Assembly (NCBI GenBank): GCA_022736595.1 | Contig: DZDC01000128.1 | Span: forward strand, 1 to 6,342 | Length of the DNA stretch: 6,342 nucleotides | Direction: 5' to 3' | DNA from: Draconibacterium orientale | GTDB taxonomy: Bacteria > Bacteroidota > Bacteroidia > Bacteroidales > UBA1556 | Shown: positions 1-6,342 of the stretch, piece by piece | How positions within the stretch are numbered: position 1 is the first letter of the stretch | Layout of the letters: the number at the start of each line of letters is the position of its first letter | Translations under genes and position numbers: made by a program | The notes under the pieces: generated by a model | Database searches by the model: none | Told to the model about the DNA's origin: nothing | The model's input: the letters and a program-made list of their open reading frames with translations, nothing else

Positions 1-2
1 TC

Positions 3-176
3 CTAACTTTGTTTGCGTTTTTAGGGTCGATTTTAGCTTCATTAGAGGCAATTTGGCGAGGTCAAAAAAATCTAATTTCTTTTGGCTCCCAACATTCTAC
101 CTATCACAGAATTGATTTAATACCTATTTTAGCAGTGCGATTTTGCAACAAAATTGATAACGCGAGAGGTTATTAG
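3..176 (+). CDS. Possible C-terminal tail of an upstream gene (partial)
   Basis: Reading frame 3 is open from the left edge to a TAG at 174-176, giving 57 residues that begin LTLFAFLGSILASLEAIWRG and end in KIDNARGY. The first part is hydrophobic and could be the last membrane segment of a protein, followed by a polar tail containing a second short hydrophobic stretch (IDLIPILAV). I do not recognise the family. Frame 2 is also open, up to a TGA at 113-115, so openness alone is weak evidence in AT-rich DNA. A small inverted repeat (TTAGAA at 188-193 with TTCTAA at 207-212) lies just after the stop but lacks a T-tract. The segment could equally be non-coding. Confidence 0.22.
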   Translation, partial: LTLFAFLGSILASLEAIWRGQKNLISFGSQHSTYHRIDLIPILAVRFCNKIDNARGY

Positions 177-399
177 ACGGACTGACTTTAGAAATTATAA
201 CCAAAATTCTAACAACGCACCAATTCAGACAAGGCAGGAGTTAGTTCATTCCTCGTACCATGCCGAAAAACATATTCATTAAAACGAACTTGGTAGAATA
301 ATACACATTATTGGTCGATTTCTCTGTTAAAAATCTAACTCATTCAAAGGATTTACTATTTTTGCTAACTCTTATTATTTATAATACCAATTAAAAACT
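177..399. other. Intergenic leader with no recognisable gene
   Basis: No ORF of useful length, tRNA-like fold, repeat array or strong terminator is visible here. A 13-codon ATG ORF at 260-301 has no well-placed ribosome binding site. The right part carries the putative promoter of the M16 peptidase gene. The DNA just before the ATG at 400 is nearly all A and T, as is usual for Bacteroidota leaders. Confidence 0.5.
357..364 (+). promoter_or_regulatory. Putative -7 promoter element of the M16 peptidase gene
   Basis: TATTTTTG matches the Bacteroidota -7 consensus TAnnTTTG exactly and lies 35 bases before the ATG, predicting a 5' untranslated leader of roughly 30 bases. No TTG or TTTG -33 element occurs at the usual 17-23 base spacing upstream, so the call rests on the -7 box and its position only. 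Confidence 0.45.
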
Positions 400-3210
400 A
401 TGTTACAAAAAATCACAACTCTTTTGCTGCTCGTGTTCATAGCAGTTGCAGCGAAGGCACAAACCTATGAGTACAAAGCCAAAGAAGCTGTACCCATGGA
501 CCAAAAAGTAATCATGGGTAAACTTGAAAATGGGCTTACCTATTATGTAATCACCAACAAATTTCCAGAAAAGAGAGCCGAGTTTTACTTGGTAAACAAC
601 GTAGGAAGTATGCAAGAAACTCCTGGTCAAAATGGATTTGCACATTTAACGGAGCACATGTGTTTCAACGGAACCAAAAATTTTGAGAAAAAAGAAATCA
701 TTCATTACCTCGAATCCATAGGTATGAAGTTTGGTCCTGAAATCAATGCTTACACCATTTACGACGAAACAGTTTACACCTTAAATAAAGTGCCCATTGA
801 GCAAAGTGCCAATATTGACACTAGTTTGATGATTCTTTATGACTGGGCTAGCAATGTAAGCATGGAAACCAGTGAAATTGACGCAGAGCGCCAAGTTGTG
901 CGCGAAGAACTTCGTACCCGTATGTCGGCCATGAGTCGTATGCGCGACGACGTAAATAAGGTGCTTTTTGAAGGTTCAAAATACGCTGTACATAACGTTA
1001 TTGGAACCGTTGAAGTAATTGAAAAATCACCTGCTGATACTCTTCGTGCTTATTACAACGAGTGGTACCGTCCCGACCTTCAAGCCATTATCGCCGTAGG
1101 TGATTTTGATGCTAAAGATATCGAAGCCCGCATCAAAACCATGTTTGGTAAACTTGAAAAACACAAAAATGCTAAAGAACGCCTTTACTATCCCATACCC
1201 GATCATACCAATATTAAAGCTATTGTAACCAAAGACAAGGAATCTCCCTATGCTTTTACTCAAGTGGTTTACAAGAAAAATCCCAGCAATGTAAAAGATC
1301 AAAATGAGTATAGAGATGGACATATCGATGGCCTTATTTCGATTATGGTTAACAACCGACTGGCTGAAAAAACCTTGGCCCCCAATCCTCCTTTTATGCA
1401 AGCGTTTGCCTACTATACTGACTTAGTTCGCACCAAAGACGCATACTTTTGTATGGGAGTTTCATCGGCTGATAAAATCGTGACTACCTATCAATCGCTT
1501 TTGGAAGAAAACGAAAGAATTAAACGCTATGGCTTTCTTGAAACCGAATTGGACCGAGCTAAGAAAGAACTTCTTTCCGGTAATGAAAAAGCTTATAACG
1601 AGCGTAATAAAAAAGAAAGCGAAGATGTTGCACAAAAATTGATGGCCAATTTCTTAACTCAGGAAGCCGTTCCCGGTGATGAATGGGACATTGCCTTTGT
1701 TCGCGATATCATGAAAAATATTACGCTTGATGAAGTTAACAACATGGCTAAATCATGGATCACCGACGAAAACTTGGTAATTGCCATCATGGCTCCTGAT
1801 AAAGAAGGTGTTGTACTTCCCACCGAAGCCGAACTTATTGCTTTGGCTACTGCAGTTCATGGAAAAGAAGTAAGCCAATATGTGGATGCCTCTGCCAACA
1901 AACCTTTGATTTCTAAAGTTCCAACTCCAGGAACCATTGTTAAAGAAGAAGTAGATGCCAAAAATGGAATCACACGTTGGACTTTGAACAACGGTGTGAA
2001 AGTGGTAATGAAGCCTACCAACTTTAAAGATGATGAAATTCAACTTTCAGCATATAGCCTCGGCGGCTGGAGCACTTTAAATCAAAAGGATGATGTAAGT
2101 GGAAAAATTGCCGCTGAAGTAGTAGATTTGAGCGGAGTAGGAGAATTTAATGCCATCGAATTGCAAAAAGCTTTATCAGGTAAAGTGGCGAGCCTCTCAC
2201 CTTTCATTGGAGAACTTACCGAAGGTTTTAATGGAAATTCCTCTGTGGCTGATTTCAGCACAATGCTACAGCTCAACTATTTATACTTTACTGCAGCCCG
2301 TGCCGATAAAGATGCATTTGAAAATTATAAACAACGTACTACAACCGCATTGGCAAACAGAAGTGTTGATCCCCGTCAAACTTTCATCGACAGTATGCGT
2401 TGGATCATGAGCCAATACCATCCCCGCAAACGCAATATGAGCGTCGAAATGTTGGATGAAGCCAATCTCAATCGCATCAAATTTATCTTTAGCGAACGCT
2501 TCGGCGATCCAGGAAGCTTTACCTATTACTTGGTGGGTAATATCGATCCTCAATTGCAAAAAGATACCATCCTCAAATACTTGGGAGGTCTTCCAATGGT
2601 AAACCGTACCGAAATATGGAAAGATTTAGGCATTCGCACCCCAGAGAGCAAAGTGATTAAGCATTTTGAAAGACCTATGGAAACTGAAAAAACTACTGTT
2701 TTTGTTGCCTTTACCGGCTTAGCAAAAAAATACACCATCGAAGATCGATTGAACCTTGAGATGATTTCTGAATACCTCGATGTGCGTTTCTTCGAAACCC
2801 TCCGCGAAGATCAGGGAGGTACCTATGGCGCTGGCGTTTGGAATAGCTTCAAACATTATCCTACTCCAGAATATTCAGTGAGCGTATTCTTTGATGCCAA
2901 ACCCGAGAAAGCTGATACCATGGTAAAAATCGTGTATAACGAACTCGTTAAATTGATGAACGAACCTTTGGACGAGAAAATCATTAAAAACACTGCTGAA
3001 AATAAAATCAAAGAATACCACGAAAGTGTTAAAAGCAATCGTTACTGGTTAAGTGTTATCAAAAACGACGACTTCGATGCAGAAAACATGAAAAACTTTG
3101 ACTACGAAGGTTATTGGAAGAATATGAACGCCAAACAACTTCAAAAAGCAGCCAAGAAATTGCTTAAGAGTGAAAAAGCAGTGGAAGTGGTTCAAACTAC
3201 CAAAAAATAA
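400..3210 (+). CDS. Secreted M16 family zinc metallopeptidase (insulinase/PqqL-like)
   Basis: This is a 936-residue zinc peptidase of family M16, of the long single-chain type (PqqL-like) that carries two catalytic-type halves. Residues 1-20 form a Sec signal peptide with a leucine-rich core and an AKA/Q cleavage site. No lipobox cysteine follows, so a soluble periplasmic location is inferred. The first half holds the inverted zinc motif HLTEH (H82, E85, H86) and, about 80 residues on, the VVREE stretch (E169/E170) that supplies the third zinc ligand. The EWYRPD segment and the following IIAVGDFD (about 222-235) are typical of the second M16 domain. The second half starts near residue 520 (NNGVKVVMKP), lacks HxxEH, and ends with LREDQGGTYG (R802, Y809), the Arg/Tyr pair that binds substrate in M16 enzymes. 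Length and domain order look complete. The ATG at 400 is preceded by an A-rich leader without a Shine-Dalgarno sequence and starts directly with the signal peptide, which supports it. The substrate is unknown; family members degrade peptides and small proteins. Confidence 0.95.
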   Translation: MLQKITTLLLLVFIAVAAKAQTYEYKAKEAVPMDQKVIMGKLENGLTYYVITNKFPEKRAEFYLVNNVGSMQETPGQNGFAHLTEHMCFNGTKNFEKKEIIHYLESIGMKFGPEINAYTIYDETVYTLNKVPIEQSANIDTSLMILYDWASNVSMETSEIDAERQVVREELRTRMSAMSRMRDDVNKVLFEGSKYAVHNVIGTVEVIEKSPADTLRAYYNEWYRPDLQAIIAVGDFDAKDIEARIKTMFGKLEKHKNAKERLYYPIPDHTNIKAIVTKDKESPYAFTQVVYKKNPSNVKDQNEYRDGHIDGLISIMVNNRLAEKTLAPNPPFMQAFAYYTDLVRTKDAYFCMGVSSADKIVTTYQSLLEENERIKRYGFLETELDRAKKELLSGNEKAYNERNKKESEDVAQKLMANFLTQEAVPGDEWDIAFVRDIMKNITLDEVNNMAKSWITDENLVIAIMAPDKEGVVLPTEAELIALATAVHGKEVSQYVDASANKPLISKVPTPGTIVKEEVDAKNGITRWTLNNGVKVVMKPTNFKDDEIQLSAYSLGGWSTLNQKDDVSGKIAAEVVDLSGVGEFNAIELQKALSGKVASLSPFIGELTEGFNGNSSVADFSTMLQLNYLYFTAARADKDAFENYKQRTTTALANRSVDPRQTFIDSMRWIMSQYHPRKRNMSVEMLDEANLNRIKFIFSERFGDPGSFTYYLVGNIDPQLQKDTILKYLGGLPMVNRTEIWKDLGIRTPESKVIKHFERPMETEKTTVFVAFTGLAKKYTIEDRLNLEMISEYLDVRFFETLREDQGGTYGAGVWNSFKHYPTPEYSVSVFFDAKPEKADTMVKIVYNELVKLMNEPLDEKIIKNTAENKIKEYHESVKSNRYWLSVIKNDDFDAENMKNFDYEGYWKNMNAKQLQKAAKKLLKSEKAVEVVQTTKK

Positions 3211-3238
3211 AGTTCCTCCATATTTTATGAATAAAGCT

Positions 3239-3277
3239 AAAAAGCTGCTTCCCCGCTTGGAGACGCAGCTTTTTTTT
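3239..3277 (+). terminator. Rho-independent terminator of the M16 peptidase gene
   Basis: A perfect 10-bp stem pairs AAAAAGCTGC (3239-3248) with GCAGCTTTTT (3265-3274). The 16-base loop can form a small inner TCC/GGA stem. A run of eight T residues (3270-3277) follows, and the whole structure sits 28 bases after the stop codon. The 5' side of the stem starts with five A residues, so weak termination from the opposite strand is also possible, but no minus-strand gene approaches from the right. Confidence 0.88.
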
Positions 3278-3284
3278 ACTTTTG
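3257..3284 (+). promoter_or_regulatory. Putative promoter of the EamA transporter gene, overlapping the terminator
   Basis: TTG at 3257-3259 and TACTTTTG at 3277-3284 are separated by 17 bases, which fits the Bacteroidota/Flavobacterium-type pattern TTG-N17-23-TAnnTTTG. The -33 box lies in the loop of the preceding terminator and the -7 box begins at the last T of its T-tract. Transcription would start near 3290, leaving only about 12 bases of leader before the TTG start codon. This is a motif match without experimental support. Confidence 0.55.
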
Positions 3285-3302
3285 AATTCTAATATTCTGT
3301 AA

Positions 3303-4196
3303 TTGAAACCACAATCCAAAGCATATTTCTTTGCCCTGTTGGCTGTTGGTCTTTGGTCAACCGTAGCCACTGCTTTTAAACTTGCTTTAGCAAATCTGAG
3401 TTTTGTGGAGTTATTATCCATATCAACTTTTGTGGCAACCTTGGTAAGTTTGATCATTCTGATTTCAGAAGGAAAATTCAAGCAGCTTTATCATCTTTCA
3501 CGGAATCAATGGCTCAACTCCATGGCAAGTGGAGTTCTCAATCCATGGCTTTATTATCTCATCCTTTTCAAAGCCTACGACTTGCTCCCTGCACAAGAAG
3601 CCATGGTGCTCAATTATACCTGGCCCATCATGCTGGTGCTTTTGGCAGCTCCATTGCTCAAACAGCGACTTAAAGCAAGTTCACTCATTACCATTTTACT
3701 CAGTTTTCTTGGAGTGGTAGTCATCGCTTTGAAAGGAAATTTCACAGCCTTCCACTTCTCCAATCCATTGGGAACGCTGCTCGCATTAGGATCGAGCATT
3801 GTATGGGCACTGTTTTGGATTGCCAACCTGCGCTCAACGGTCGATAATTCGCTAAAGCTATTGATCAGCTTTGGCACTGGTTTCGTGCTCAGCCTTCCTG
3901 TGCTACTCATCAGCGAAACCACTTTCAACTTCAGCTTAATGTCGATAAGTGCTGCTATTTATGTAGGAATTGCAGAAATGGGACTTACCTTCTACCTTTG
4001 GCTCAAAGCCTTACAACTTTCGCAACGCACCGACCAAATTGGGCAACTTATCTTTCTATCGCCCTTACTTTCGCTTGGTTTTATTTGGCTTTTTCTTCAA
4101 GAACCCATACATCCTTCGACACTTATAGGACTGGTAATGATACTTTTAGCTACCTATATCAACCAACGCATTTCAAAAAAACAAGACCCATCCTAA
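3303..4196 (+). CDS. EamA/DMT superfamily transporter (10 TM)
   Basis: This is a 297-residue integral membrane protein of the drug/metabolite transporter superfamily with two EamA repeats. Ten hydrophobic helices can be placed at about 7-27, 33-55, 70-90, 97-118, 125-143, 153-175, 183-203, 212-233, 245-265 and 270-287. The repeat ends look typical: LKQRLKASSLITILLSFLGV in the first half and LQEPIHPSTLIGLVMILLA in the second, each with a charged residue before the last helix. About 300 residues is the family norm, so the gene is complete. The start codon is TTG at 3303; the preceding in-frame codon (3300-3302) is TAA, so no earlier start exists, and the next in-frame ATG would remove about 73 residues including the first two helices. 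There is no Shine-Dalgarno sequence. Members move small metabolites such as amino acids or nucleotide-type compounds across the inner membrane; the substrate cannot be read from this sequence. Neighbours give no hint, as the gene is separated from both. Confidence 0.92.
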   Translation: MKPQSKAYFFALLAVGLWSTVATAFKLALANLSFVELLSISTFVATLVSLIILISEGKFKQLYHLSRNQWLNSMASGVLNPWLYYLILFKAYDLLPAQEAMVLNYTWPIMLVLLAAPLLKQRLKASSLITILLSFLGVVVIALKGNFTAFHFSNPLGTLLALGSSIVWALFWIANLRSTVDNSLKLLISFGTGFVLSLPVLLISETTFNFSLMSISAAIYVGIAEMGLTFYLWLKALQLSQRTDQIGQLIFLSPLLSLGFIWLFLQEPIHPSTLIGLVMILLATYINQRISKKQDPS

Positions 4197-4200
4197 TCAG

Positions 4201-4222
4201 CGTTGAATTTACCCAATCAACG
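4201..4222 (+). terminator. Weak hairpin after the EamA gene, possible terminator
   Basis: CGTTGA (4201-4206) and TCAACG (4217-4222) form a 6-bp stem with a 10-base loop, four bases after the TAA stop. The sequence following is TTATGGAAATAA, not a T-tract, so it is a poor intrinsic terminator and might only protect the 3' end of the transcript. It could also be chance in a 121-base gap. Confidence 0.25.
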
Positions 4223-4317
4223 TTATGGAAATAATAAAACCCTACTTTTACAAATTGAACTTACGTTGTTAAATCCTTAGCGAATCAGCATTCCTTTTAC
4301 CTCAAAACGCACTCAAA

Positions 4318-4962
4318 ATGAATAAACTATTTGTACCTCAAAAGTTTAAATTATTTTACAAGAAATATAAAAATCAAAAGATTTCCATTCTTGACATCGG
4401 ATGTGGAAACCAATCCCCTGCCATTACCAAATTTTGGTTCCCCAACTGCACTTACAGTGGCGTGGACAAAAGCAAGCATTACAACGATACTGCTCTTGAT
4501 TTGAGTAAGATTGATCATTTCTATGAGCTCAATCTGGAGCAAGATAACCTGAGTCAAATTCCTAAAAATCATTATGATATCATCATAATGACCCATGTGA
4601 TTGAGCATTTACAAAACGGAGATGCAGTATTGGTGAATCTTCTTTCCAAACTCAAACCAGGGGGCTATATTTATATTGAATATCCAGCATTTAGAAGTGT
4701 TCATTTTCCAAGTATGGAAGGTACGCTTAACTTTTTTGATGATCCTACCCACATTCGTTTGTATTCTCAAATAGAATTGTACAATCTATTTTTACAAAAT
4801 CAATGCACCGTTATCAAAGGAGGCACTCGAAGAGATATACTGTTTATCCTTCTCACTCCCTTTTTATCTATTTATAACCTTATTAAATACGGCCATATTA
4901 AAGGCAGCGTCATGTGGGATTTGATGGGTTTTGCCGAATACCTTTTTGTGCAAAAGAAATAG
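4318..4962 (+). CDS. Class I SAM-dependent methyltransferase
   Basis: This 214-residue protein has the Rossmann-type methyltransferase motifs in the expected order. Motif I is SILDIGCGN (23-31), which binds S-adenosylmethionine. The acidic end of strand 2 is at D50 (YSGVD). The strand 4 region is YDIIIMTHVIEHL (86-98), with the HVIEHL signature of the Methyltransf_11/23 group, followed by KLKPGGYIYIEYP (111-123). The later DDPTHIRLYS (141-150) also recurs in that group. A hydrophobic stretch at about 172-191 (DILFILLTPFLSIYNLI) may touch the membrane. The methyl acceptor cannot be deduced; relatives act on sugars, lipids, quinones or small molecules, and the hydrophobic tail makes a lipid or cell-surface substrate a reasonable guess. 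The ATG at 4318 follows an A/C-rich leader without a Shine-Dalgarno sequence, and motif I falls at a normal distance from it. A near-match to the -7 box (TACTTTTA, 4243-4250) lies 68 bases before the start. Composition is more AT-rich than both neighbours. Confidence 0.9.
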   Translation: MNKLFVPQKFKLFYKKYKNQKISILDIGCGNQSPAITKFWFPNCTYSGVDKSKHYNDTALDLSKIDHFYELNLEQDNLSQIPKNHYDIIIMTHVIEHLQNGDAVLVNLLSKLKPGGYIYIEYPAFRSVHFPSMEGTLNFFDDPTHIRLYSQIELYNLFLQNQCTVIKGGTRRDILFILLTPFLSIYNLIKYGHIKGSVMWDLMGFAEYLFVQKK

Positions 4963-4994
4963 ACTTCGCTCAGAATAGTCGGTATCTTTTCTTT

Positions 4995-5039
4995 AAAAAG
5001 GAGTTCTAAATCGCTGAAAGCTTTCGGGATTAGAACTTC
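4995..5039 (-). terminator. Terminator of the alcohol dehydrogenase gene
   Basis: AGTTCTAA (5002-5009) pairs perfectly with TTAGAACT (5030-5037). The stem extends outward through G5001/T5038 (wobble) and G5000/C5039, and inward past a bulged A5010 via TC/GA; the loop contains the further palindrome GAAAGCTTTC (5016-5025). Read on the minus strand, the hairpin begins two bases after the TAA stop of the dehydrogenase and ends in CC followed by five T residues (4999-4995). On the plus strand the same hairpin lies 37 bases after the methyltransferase stop but is followed by CGTTAAGCC, so it is a weaker terminator in that direction. Confidence 0.7.
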
Positions 5040-5041
5040 CG

Positions 5042-6175
5042 TTAAGCCATCCATTCGATAAGCTTACGATAATCGTCCGAATCCAATTTATAATTCGACC
5101 CGCGGGGTTTATTTTTGAGATATTGATTGAGAATAAGTTCTTGCTGGTCCACGGAAATATTCCAATCGGAAAGAGAAACAGGGCTCCCAATTTGTCTAAA
5201 AAAACTTCTGAAGTGGGCCGCCGTTTCCTGAGCATCATAAGCTCCAAAGAGGGCACTTCCCAACTCAGTAATTCGCTTTTCGGCACGTTCCGACATCAAC
5301 TCCATCCAAGCAGGATATACGATGCTCAAACTTGCGCCATGAGGCATATCAAAGAGCAATGAGAGCTCATGAGCTAAAGCATGAACGCCCCAATCGCCAC
5401 TGTTTCTTCCATGGTCAGTAGTTCCATTAAGTGCCATAGTGCTGGCATACATCATCCGCGCACGAAGCTCATAACTCTGCAAATGAGTCATCAACAGAGG
5501 GCCTATTTCGAGTACTTCTTGTAAAATTGAAAACACCAAACGATCGGGAAGTGGGGCATCTCCTTTGCCAAAAAAGGCTTCCATGCTGTGAGCCATGGTA
5601 TCTACTAGGCCGTAAGCGGTATTGGCAGCATCAACACTTAGGGTAAACTCAGGATTTAAAAAGGATTCTTTGGGGTAAATTAAATCACTTGCATAACCTA
5701 TCTTTTGTCCAACGCTCTCGTTTTGTAAAACGGCGTAAGGATTCATTTCGGTACCCGTGGCAGCTAAGGTCAATACCGAAAGCAAAGGCAGCGATTTTTC
5801 AGGCTTTTGTTGCCCTGTCATAAAATCCCAAATACTGTGATTTACACAAGCTCCAATACTCACCATTTTTGCAGTATCAATGACACTTCCCCCTCCCACA
5901 GCTACAATAAAATCAACCTTTTGTGTTCGAGCCATTACAGCAGCGGCATCAGCATCCTCGAGGCGAGGATTGGGTTTTATACCCCAAAATTCCACAATTT
6001 CAATTCCAGATAAAGCTTTCAAAATTTTTGAATAAAGTCCAGAACTTTTAATGGAATTGCGACCATAAATAAGCAAAGCTTTAGATCCATATTTTGGTGC
6101 AGAAAGCTTCAGTTGTTCCATGGCTTGAGTGCCAAAATGCAGGTTAACTGGGTTGAAAATGTTGAAATTATTCAT
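5042..6175 (-). CDS. Iron-containing alcohol dehydrogenase, YqhD/butanol dehydrogenase type
   Basis: This 377-residue cytosolic oxidoreductase belongs to the group III (iron-containing) alcohol dehydrogenases, close to E. coli YqhD and clostridial BdhA/B, which reduce aldehydes to alcohols with NADPH. The N-terminus MNNFNIFNPV resembles that of YqhD (MNNFNLHTPT). The cofactor fold contains VAVGGGSVIDTAK (91-103) and YGRNS (37-41), where YqhD has YGGGS. The metal ligands are visible as D192 and H196 (GLVDTMAHSMEA), H265 (DWGVHALAHE) and H279 (DMPHGASLSI). Their spacing of 4, 69 and 14 residues is the one I recall for YqhD (D194, H198, H267, H281). TLAATGTEMNPYAV (136-149) corresponds to the conserved TLPATGSE region. 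Length is close to the family's 380-390. The ATG at 6173-6175 is chosen for the match to the family N-terminus. The gene is convergent with the methyltransferase, not part of its unit. A likely role is detoxifying short-chain aldehydes; substrate and metal (iron or zinc) are inferred from the family only. Confidence 0.95.
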   Translation of the reverse strand: MNNFNIFNPVNLHFGTQAMEQLKLSAPKYGSKALLIYGRNSIKSSGLYSKILKALSGIEIVEFWGIKPNPRLEDADAAAVMARTQKVDFIVAVGGGSVIDTAKMVSIGACVNHSIWDFMTGQQKPEKSLPLLSVLTLAATGTEMNPYAVLQNESVGQKIGYASDLIYPKESFLNPEFTLSVDAANTAYGLVDTMAHSMEAFFGKGDAPLPDRLVFSILQEVLEIGPLLMTHLQSYELRARMMYASTMALNGTTDHGRNSGDWGVHALAHELSLLFDMPHGASLSIVYPAWMELMSERAEKRITELGSALFGAYDAQETAAHFRSFFRQIGSPVSLSDWNISVDQQELILNQYLKNKPRGSNYKLDSDDYRKLIEWMA

Positions 6176-6235
6176 GTTTGAATTTTATTAAATTTCTTGA
6201 TAATCTAAAAAGGTCGAAAATTGAATCGACTTCAA

Positions 6236-6243
6236 CAAAATTA
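6236..6243 (-). promoter_or_regulatory. Putative -7 promoter element of the alcohol dehydrogenase gene
   Basis: Read on the minus strand, 6243 to 6236 is TAATTTTG, an exact match to TAnnTTTG, 60 bases upstream of the ATG. This predicts a leader of about 54 bases. No TTG occurs at a 17-23 base spacing further upstream, so only half of the promoter is recognisable, and in AT-rich DNA this motif can occur by chance. Confidence 0.4.
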
Positions 6244-6297
6244 ATCAATTCCATCATTAAAATTGTCGCCCCATAATTAATAAATATGTTTTAGTAC

Positions 6298-6342
6298 ATG
6301 ACAATTTTCAATTTAGACCGTCTAAGGTTGAGGTTGTATTGT
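6298..6342 (+). CDS. Possible start of a divergent gene, cut by the window edge
   Basis: An ATG at 6298-6300 opens a frame of 15 codons (MTIFNLDRLRLRLYC) that runs off the right edge; an in-frame TAG at 6292-6294 sets its earliest limit. Upstream, TTG (6263-6265) and TATGTTTT (6285-6292) have a 19-base spacing and match the Bacteroidota promoter pattern at all but the last position. That promoter would start transcription almost at the ATG, making the message nearly leaderless. Fifteen codons are too few to identify a protein, and this may be non-coding. Confidence 0.18.
   Translation, partial: MTIFNLDRLRLRLYC

Noticed and set aside
1..42. Minus-strand ORF starting at 42 and leaving at the left edge (MKLKSTLKTQTKLG)
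   Set aside because: Only 14 codons can be seen, with no promoter box or other support; it overlaps the equally weak plus-strand tail.
188..212. Inverted repeat TTAGAA/TTCTAA as a terminator for an upstream gene
   Set aside because: The stem is short, all but G/C-free, and not followed by a T-tract on either strand.
260..301. 13-codon ATG ORF (MPKNIFIKTNLVE) upstream of the M16 gene, a possible leader peptide
   Set aside because: The nearest GGAG lies about 20 bases before the ATG, too far to act as a ribosome binding site, and the ORF is before the predicted transcription start, so it would not be in the mRNA.
1027..1401. Minus-strand 124-residue ORF inside the peptidase gene
   Set aside because: It lies fully within a confidently identified gene and is a by-product of that gene's codon use; the same holds for the other minus-strand ORFs at 403-645, 1753-2043, 2082-2276, 2281-2559, 2550-2738, 2856-3038 and 3614-3928.
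4196..4289. AATCAGC present at 4196-4202 and 4283-4289 as a possible direct repeat flanking an insertion
   Set aside because: Seven bases in a roughly 90-base stretch is expected by chance and no terminal inverted repeats or mobile gene lie between the copies.
400..6175. The four genes as one functional system or defence island
   Set aside because: They have separate promoters or terminators, large gaps, a convergent member and no shared pathway; no nuclease, recombinase, toxin-antitoxin pair, repeat array or reverse transcriptase is present.

Overview
This 6.3 kb window most likely comes from a Bacteroidota (Bacteroidetes) chromosome. Three things point there. The intergenic DNA is AT-rich. 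The start codons lack Shine-Dalgarno sequences. Several genes are preceded by the TAnnTTTG -7 element used by the primary sigma factor of that phylum. The 936-residue secreted two-copy M16 peptidase also fits. I cannot narrow the genus.

Layout, left to right. Positions 1-399 hold no confident gene; a possible C-terminal tail of an upstream + strand gene ends at 176, and the leader of the first real gene follows. Positions 400-3210 (+) encode a secreted, PqqL-type M16 zinc peptidase with an intact HxxEH site. It ends at a strong intrinsic terminator (3239-3277). The T-tract of that terminator runs into the promoter of the next gene, a 10-helix EamA/DMT-family transporter (3303-4196, +) that starts with TTG. 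After about 120 bases comes an AT-rich class I SAM-dependent methyltransferase (4318-4962, +). A convergent YqhD/butanol-dehydrogenase-like iron-containing alcohol dehydrogenase (5042-6175, -) follows, with its own hairpin terminator in the 79-base gap. The right end (6176-6342) is the leader of that dehydrogenase and possibly the first 15 codons of a divergent gene.

The genes do not form an obvious pathway or operon. They are separately punctuated units: protein turnover in the periplasm, export or import of a small metabolite, methylation of an unknown (perhaps membrane or surface) substrate, and NADPH-linked aldehyde reduction. I looked for a new defence, mobile, repeat or RNA-based system and found none. 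The points worth a second look are local: a terminator overlapping a promoter, a TTG start set directly behind a stop codon, compositional difference of the methyltransferase, and the unexplained left flank.
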